Below, one piece after another: positions 57,664-64,000 of a DNA stretch of 64,000 nucleotides. Numbering within the stretch: the first letter of the stretch is position 1; every line of letters starts with the position of its first letter. Source of the DNA: Raffaelea ambrosiae (Eukaryota > Ascomycota > Sordariomycetes > Ophiostomatales > Ophiostomataceae); assembly GCA_002778195.1 (NCBI GenBank), contig PCDI01000017.1, forward strand, positions 324,119 to 388,118, read 5' to 3'. The notes under the pieces were generated by a model. It did not search any database and was not told the origin of the DNA. It was given only the letters and a program-made list of their open reading frames with translations. The position numbers and the translations under genes were made by a program.

Positions 57664-60600
57664 ATGGCTGACCACAGCATGCTGCTAAGCCAGCAGCAAC
57701 AGCAGGACCAGCAGCAGCAGAATGGGTTCCCCGTCGGCATCGACCCCAGCATGCTGCTGCTGGATCCCAACCCACCCTCATCACGACTTCCCGCCCCCGA
57801 AACGCTCTCCATCTCTCTCTCCGCCGCCTCCTCTGCGTCGCCCGCCTCCAACAGCCAAGCTGCGCAGCAGGACCTGCCGCCAGCGCCGCCCGCCACGTCC
57901 GAAGCGCAGAAGTTCCTGCGTCCCTTCACCTTCTCCGAGGCCCTTCCCTACTCGCCCTTCTCGTCGATCTCGCCGCTCGAAACAAGTTCGTCTTTTTTTC
58001 CCTGTTTTCTTCTTCTTCTTCTTCTTCTTCTTCTTCATCCTTCCCTTGTGTTTCTTGCCCTGGCCAGTTCTAATGCCTCTTCCCTCAACAGGAATCATCC
58101 CAATCCCGACTCTAGCCTCGCGAGCAGCGTCAAACCAGCTGGCGCATCTTGTCTCCCAAGACGAGTTTATCGCATTAAACAAGAACGCTTCGGGCATCTC
58201 TAGTCCGCCGTCCGACCGCAGCTTGGACGATGTGCACCAGCTTCTAGCCAACAACAGGATCCCACAATAGTGTGTTGTCGTCTGTTACCAGAGTTCCCCT
58301 GTGCGTGTGATTCTAACATCCGTGGCAGCAACTTCAAACCCCTGCCTCATATGGCTTCGAGCAAACCAAAACCAGAGTCGCCTGCCCCGGCATCTGCCTC
58401 GAATATCTCGGCCAATCTCCAACCCGTCTCGAGGATGGTGTTTGGCAAGGCCAATATTCCCTTCCGCTACCCTAGCCCCGAGTCTCCTGGCGAGCCCAAG
58501 CAGAACGGGAACAGCACCACCACCAACAGCAGTGTTGCTGGCAATGGCACTGGCAATGGCACTACACGACCTAGCTCCAGCTCGAAGACAACACCGACAC
58601 GGAAGGTCGAAACGACACCCAAGGCCAAAGCGAGCGCCATCCCGAGCAATAATGCGGATCTGAACACTCAGGCACCCCCGAGCAATTTCGCTAGCATCGA
58701 AATCAACATCCCCTCACTTCCTCCATCATATGCCGCTCACCCTGTTGTGCCAAAGTCCGAGAGCTCGGCAAGCACCTCTCCCAAGACCAACGGCCACGAC
58801 TACCCGCCTGTCAAGTCGGACGTATCGTTGTCAGACGACAAGCCAGCCCAACCAGCAACCCAAGTCCCCAAGGTGGAAACGGAATCCGAAGCAACCAAGC
58901 CGATGCTGACTATTGAACTGGCACCGGCGCCAGCTTTTAACCCGCAAGATTACCACGTCGTCGCCGATTTGCCCGATGATAGCGTCCAGGAAATGTTCGG
59001 GGACCTTGACCAGCGGCAGAGGGCCGAGGCCGCTTTTCAAGACCTGTTCCGCCTGTTCCAGGATGTTTTTGAAGCAGAGCACAATGTGTCTAGGCAGTCT
59101 GGTTCGGTGGCTCTGATCACCATGACCAACGACGACGAGCCGACTCTGACCGATGCCGCCCTGAGGAAGACACAATCTGCTGTCCACAAGACCATCAACT
59201 TGGGCTGCTTCGCTGATGTGCCGGTCGATGACCTCCTTCATATGCAGCGTCTGTGTGACGGGGCTCTCAGGTACGCGAGCACCCTAGATCTGAAGCTCAG
59301 CAGTGAGGCCACGGAGTCTGAGGTGGACGAATGGGTGGCGCAATTGCGCTACGCCGATGCCGGCATGAAGGCAGCACGTCTGTCTCTGAAGATCATGACC
59401 GGTGGCCGCGACGACAAGCAGCTCTACTCTGAAAATGTCATCCAGGCAGCCGTGGACCTTTTCAAGAAAGTCATGGACACAGTCATTGTACCCATCGCCG
59501 AGCTCCGCAGCTCGGGCCCGCTGGAGAGGCGTTTTAAGCACTTGGCATCATACAAGAAGGTCATTGCACCTGTCTTCATGGCGTCCCAGCGGCTCTTCCA
59601 GGGCATGTCAACGCTGGTGACGGCTATCGATCTGTCCGACGTTGTCATAAACTCTCTCGAGTATTGCGCCTCCAATCTGATCTTCGTTGAGAACGCCCAT
59701 ACGGAGCGCGATTCTGTTCTCGGTGTCCAAGCCTTTGACGGCCTTCGCTTAGCGGCGATGGACATGCTGTCACAGATTTTCGTGCAGAAACCCGCGCAAC
59801 GCCGCGGTATCTTCGACGATATTCTCACATCTTTGGAGAAGCTGCCCATTGGCAAGCAGAGTGCCCGACAGTTCAAGTTGGCGGATGGCAAGAGTATCCA
59901 GCCCGTTTCGGCTCTCATCATGCGCCTCATCCAGGCCAGTGCGGGCCGTGTCACCGACAAGACAAAGTCTGCGCCAGGCGCCCTAGAAGACGCAATGGGC
60001 GAGGACGTAGAAGCCGAAGGCGGAGGAAACGACGAGCAAAACCAGACATCAAATGCCGCCGTGGCCACAATCACGTCGGAAGAGGAGGGCGCTTATGAGC
60101 ACGAACTTTCTATTGCCGAGCTGACGGATGTGGCCACCACTCTAAACAGCAATGCTTACTTCCATGCCAAGTATGTCATCAAGTTCATTGTCCAACGAGC
60201 TCAGACGTCGTCCAAATCTGCCGATACTCCCTATCGCAATCTTCTGGATCTGTTTGTGGAAGACTTCACAGCCTGCTTGGAGATCCCCGATTGGCCTTCA
60301 GCCGAGCTCCTCCTACGCCTACTTATGATGGCTATGTTCAAGCTCACAGAGAACGAGAAGATCCCAGCCCCCGTCAAGAACATGGCCTTGGAGGAGCTGG
60401 GTGTCATTGGTGCTTCTCTTGCCCGGCTCCGTTCTGTCATCAACAAGTCTGCCAACTCTCCCGAGGCAGCTGGACCTGACGAGCTTGACCGACTCCTGTC
60501 AAAGCTATCCACAGAAGCTCTGAGCGAGGCTCCCTCTCCTGAGGACTTCCTGGGCTGGGCAGGACCGTGCCGTTCGACACTAGAATACCTCGAGGACAGG

Positions 60601-63600
60601 AGTTCGCAAGATCCACATCTTCGCGGTGCGATCGCTTTTACAGGAGCGGACTGGGCAGGCCGTGTCTGCCGTCTGTACAACGCCCAAGCCGAGGCTGCTG
60701 CAGCCGCAGCCGCCGCCAACCCGGAGGCCGACGATGACGAAGATGGCGGCAAGAGCAGCCGCGCTAACCGGCAGCTCGAGCGTAGGAATAGAGATCTTGG
60801 GCGATTGGCCTACCGTCTGCGCGTCATGATCGACGATGGGCGAGGGCTGTCTGGGAATCGTTCGTTTAAGACGGTTTCCGCAGCACAAGCAAAGCTGTCT
60901 TACGCCATTGTTACCTTACGGTCCCCTCTCGGTGGTTCTTTCAACGACATCATCAACATTCTCGCCATGGGCATGGGCAGCGATCAAGCCACCGTCCGCA
61001 GCAAGAGTCTAAAGAGTATCACTGAAGTTCTCGAAACTGATCCTTCCATTTTCGACCACCGCGCCTCTGTCGTCGGCCGCTTGATTATGGAATGCTGTGC
61101 CGACTCCTCGGTTCAGGTCCGAGATTCGGCTCTTGGGCTGGTTAGCCGTGCCATCACTCTTCGACCGCATCTGGAGAACACCATGATCAAGACAATTATT
61201 GATCGCTTTATGGATTCTGGAGTCGGTGTGCGGAAGCGAGCCATCAAAATTGCCCGCGACGTCTACTTGCGAAACCATTCTACAGAGATCCGCAGTGACA
61301 TCGCCAACGGCTTGCTCCACCGCATCCAGGACCCCGACGAAGGTGTGCGGGACCTGGCTCGGCTGACGATTGAGGAGGTATGGGTGGCCCCCTTCGCCGA
61401 GACAGTGGCCGCTGCCGCCGAGGGCACAGCGACAACAGCAGGGAATTCATCGCTGGCAGATCACGTTGTTCTGATTCTGCAAACTGTGAAGACCGGCTCA
61501 GTTACGCCCATTCTCGATAAGGTTTTCCAGACAATCCTGTCGCCCAACGCCAAGTCTGCTGGGACCAACTTTGAAGTCTGCAAGCGGATCGTAGCTGTTC
61601 TCTTTGACCTCGTCGACAACCCCGACACTGACGACCCGGAGGTGCCGTCTGGAAAGGAAGCTTTGCAACTGATGATGATCTTCGCTAAGGCCGATCCGCG
61701 GCTGTTCACTTTTGAGCAAATTCGACTGTTGAAGCCGCACGTGGCCAGCGTCAAGGATGTCCAAACCGCCGAAGACATGGCTGTTGCCAGGGCTGTCGTG
61801 GTCATCTACCGGCGTGTTCTGCCCCAGCTTTCCAGCGTGATGAAGCCTTTCCTCGAAGAGGTCCGAGCCAACCTACTAAAGAGCGTCGCCAATGTCACCA
61901 GGACGCTTCTTGATGACGTCATGGGCTGTATCTGGGTCATTAGCGTCCTATTGAAAGACTACACGGGCCTTGTTCGCCTTGTCATGTCGTCTTTACGAGG
62001 CGCGCAGAAAGAGGAAGGGCTGACTGAGAAAGATCCGCTCTTCGAAAAGAAAGCCAAGCGATTCCTGCGATACGCTCTGATTGTCGGCATGGCGGGAAAA
62101 CATTGTGACTTGGATGGACAGGTCGACACGTTCAAGCAATACTTCCCCAACTACCAAGTCACAACAGTGTCGAAGCTCATGGTGGACATTCTCTGCCCCT
62201 TTGCAATGTCCCCTTCCCTGGCGATGCGGCGAATGGCCTTGGATGCCATTGGCTTAGTCTGTCAGTCGTGGCCACGCAATTTCGTGCTGAAGAACGTCTA
62301 CACTGCATTTCACGCTGCATTCAACCAGCGGGATCCCAGCTTGGAGATCAAAATCATGCAATCCCTGAAGGAATTCTTGACTCAAGAGGAACAGCGGTCT
62401 GAGACAGGGGGTGCCGGCGCCAAGCTGGGCAAACCTGGTCGCGGCGAAGCAGCCCAGAATGGGGGCAACGGTGCGGGGGCTTCATCCAACAAGAGGCAAC
62501 TGACCGTCATGGGCGGCACCACCCACGACGATGTGGCTAGCGCGACGACTCAACGTTTCCTCGGCGACATTACGAGGATCGCTCTCGGGTCGGTCAGCGA
62601 AGAAGCCTACTTGGCTGCAGAGATCCTGGGCAGCATCAGCCGCCAAGGTTTGGTGCATCCCAAGGAGACGGGCGTAACCATGATTACACTCGAGACATCA
62701 ACAATGCCCAAGATGGCAGAGCTGGCTTACCGAGAACACCGTGCTCTGCACAACAAATACGAAACAGTGCTGGAGCGTGAGTATGTCAAAGCCATACAGA
62801 CGGCCTTCAAGTACCAGCGTGATGTGATAGGCGACAGCCGCGGGGCCACGGCCGACCCCTTCGTGTCCAAGCTGCACCATCTCATGCTTGCCGTCAAGGA
62901 CAGCAAGTCCAAGAACCGCCAACGCCTGTTAGAGAAGATGTGTGGACAGGTTGATTTTGAGCCAGCCAAATTGGACGTTTCGAAACCCATGCCACACCAA
63001 CTCGAATTCGCGCGCTTTGTCATTGAAAACCTAGCTTTCTTTGAGTATGTCACGGTGGGTGAGCTTCAGCTTACCGTCTCGACTATGGAGAAGATTGTTC
63101 ACACCACGGGCGTCACAATCTCAAACGCCATCGATGCCGAGATTTTGGAACCCGCCGGTGACCAAAAGATTCTTGCGCCCACCGTCATCCAGAACGAGAA
63201 TGGTGAATCTATAACTGTGCCTGCACCGTCTGGCCCAACTCTACGACCTGGTGTGGACCCACGCCGGCTGCGCCAACTTGCCACTGGATGTATGATTTTG
63301 CTATGCATTTGGGAGGCACGGACCTTCCTATGCCGTCAGTACGGACTGAAACGCGACGGCCATAAGGGCAAAGGAGCAGGGCGAGATCTGACTCGAGCAC
63401 CGTCCAAAGTCCCCGGTGTTACGGGCGACAAGTTTTGGGAGGAAATCAGCGTGACTATGAAGGGTCTCGAGTCTGAGGACTTCATGGCAGCTCGGTGTAA
63501 GGCACTGGTAGAGCTTCTGACAGTGGACTCGGAGTTCAAACTGGAAGATGAAGACATGGACGAAGACCCGGCCACACCGAGCGAGGGTGAGGAAGATGGC

Positions 63601-63753
63601 GGCAACGAGCGCGGGCGAAAGCGAAAGGCCGGCGGCAATACGCCTGGCGGAAGAAAAAAGCGACAGCGGTCTGGCTCACAGCGGCGCAAGAGAGGCCGGC
63701 CGCGGAAGAGCGCGGGACCTGACGAAGATGCGGAGGGAGAGCTCGACTTTTGA
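57664..63753 (+). CDS. SCC2: Sister chromatid cohesion loader SCC2/NIPBL (Mis4)
   Basis: HEAT-repeat protein that with Scc4 loads cohesin onto chromatin. Three exons: 57664-57985, 58092-58269, 58329-63753, giving 1974 residues. Intron 2 is required: without it the frame meets TAG at 58268; the donor GTGTGT, CTAAC branch and GGCAG acceptor restore YNFKPLPHM. Residues 1 to about 350 are disordered (Gln-, Pro- and Ser-rich), the part that binds Scc4 in relatives. HEAT repeats fill about 400-1800, with family blocks such as RSKSLKSITEVLETDPSIFD, DSSVQVRDSALGLVSRAITL, FMDSGVGVRKRAIKIARDVY and SLAMRRMALDAIGLVCQSWP. The tail is basic with an AT-hook-like RKRGRPRKSAG near the C-terminus, then an acidic end. 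Divergent from RPA12. Confidence 0.95.
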
Positions 63754-64000
63754 TAGAAACGTCGTGCCACGCGCGTGTTTGTCAGCAAATTGGAGCCGCC
63801 ACACATACATGATATATATATATATCTAGGCACATATCTTTTCAGACATGACATGTACCTAGAAATGGTTGACAAAAGAGGGCGACGCATGGAGGCCACC
63901 TAGAGGGTAGGCCTTGGAGATGGTTGGCAGGTGTTGGTACTGTACACTACTTCGTGATTACACGCATTTGCGATTCGCATGGGCAATTGAGATGGGACAT
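63754..64000. other. 3' side of SCC2, window edge
   Basis: Contains a short TA microsatellite (63812-63826). No gene seen. Confidence 0.5.

Overview
The window is a piece of nuclear chromosome from a filamentous ascomycete (Pezizomycotina), most likely a Sordariomycete. The evidence is short introns with GTRNGT-type donors and CTAAC branch sites, GC-rich coding DNA in pyrimidine- and adenine-rich intergenic DNA, a Zn2Cys6/fungal_trans regulator, a DHA2-type MFS transporter, and several housekeeping proteins that I recognise from the sequence of fungal relatives. The many homopolymeric Ala, Asn, Gln, Ser and Thr tracts inside otherwise conserved proteins would fit an Ophiostomatales-like genome, but that placement is a guess. 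I found no tRNA, rRNA, CRISPR array, transposase or virus-like gene.

Left part (1-22 kb): the 5' end of a secreted protein leaving the window (minus), a conserved membrane-anchored protein of unknown function (minus), mitochondrial NAD-isocitrate dehydrogenase IDH2 (minus) divergent from exocyst subunit SEC5 (plus), then three minus-strand genes: a very large regulator with both a BED/C2HC-like and a Zn2Cys6-like module, a TMA29/YMR226C-like short-chain dehydrogenase, and a DHA2 MFS transporter.

Middle (22-42.5 kb): two long stretches with no gene that I can support (6.8 kb and 11.2 kb) flank a single Gal4-type Zn2Cys6 regulator (minus). They hold simple-sequence and short tandem repeats but no recognisable transposon.

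Right part (42.5-64 kb): a compact block of housekeeping genes: ULA1 (NEDD8 E1 regulatory subunit, minus) divergent from BMS1 (40S biogenesis GTPase, plus), SEH1 (nucleoporin/SEA complex, minus) divergent from an unusual Rab-like GTPase (plus, downstream of a 45-base assembly gap), LIA1 (deoxyhypusine hydroxylase, plus) convergent with RPA12 (RNA polymerase I, minus), which is divergent from SCC2/NIPBL (cohesin loader, plus). Four of these serve ribosome production, translation or growth control (BMS1, LIA1, RPA12, SEH1), but they are separately transcribed and nothing shows a joint system.

I rebuilt exon structures by hand from splice signals and reading-frame continuity. Every full-length model closes in frame. 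No clear new multi-gene system is visible. The most unusual items are the Rab-like GTPase with a roughly 70-residue insertion and altered nucleotide-binding motifs, the RPA12 zinc ribbon with a C-x1-C pair, the dual-zinc Ala/Gln-rich regulator, and the SEH1 protein with a low-complexity insertion of about 195 residues.
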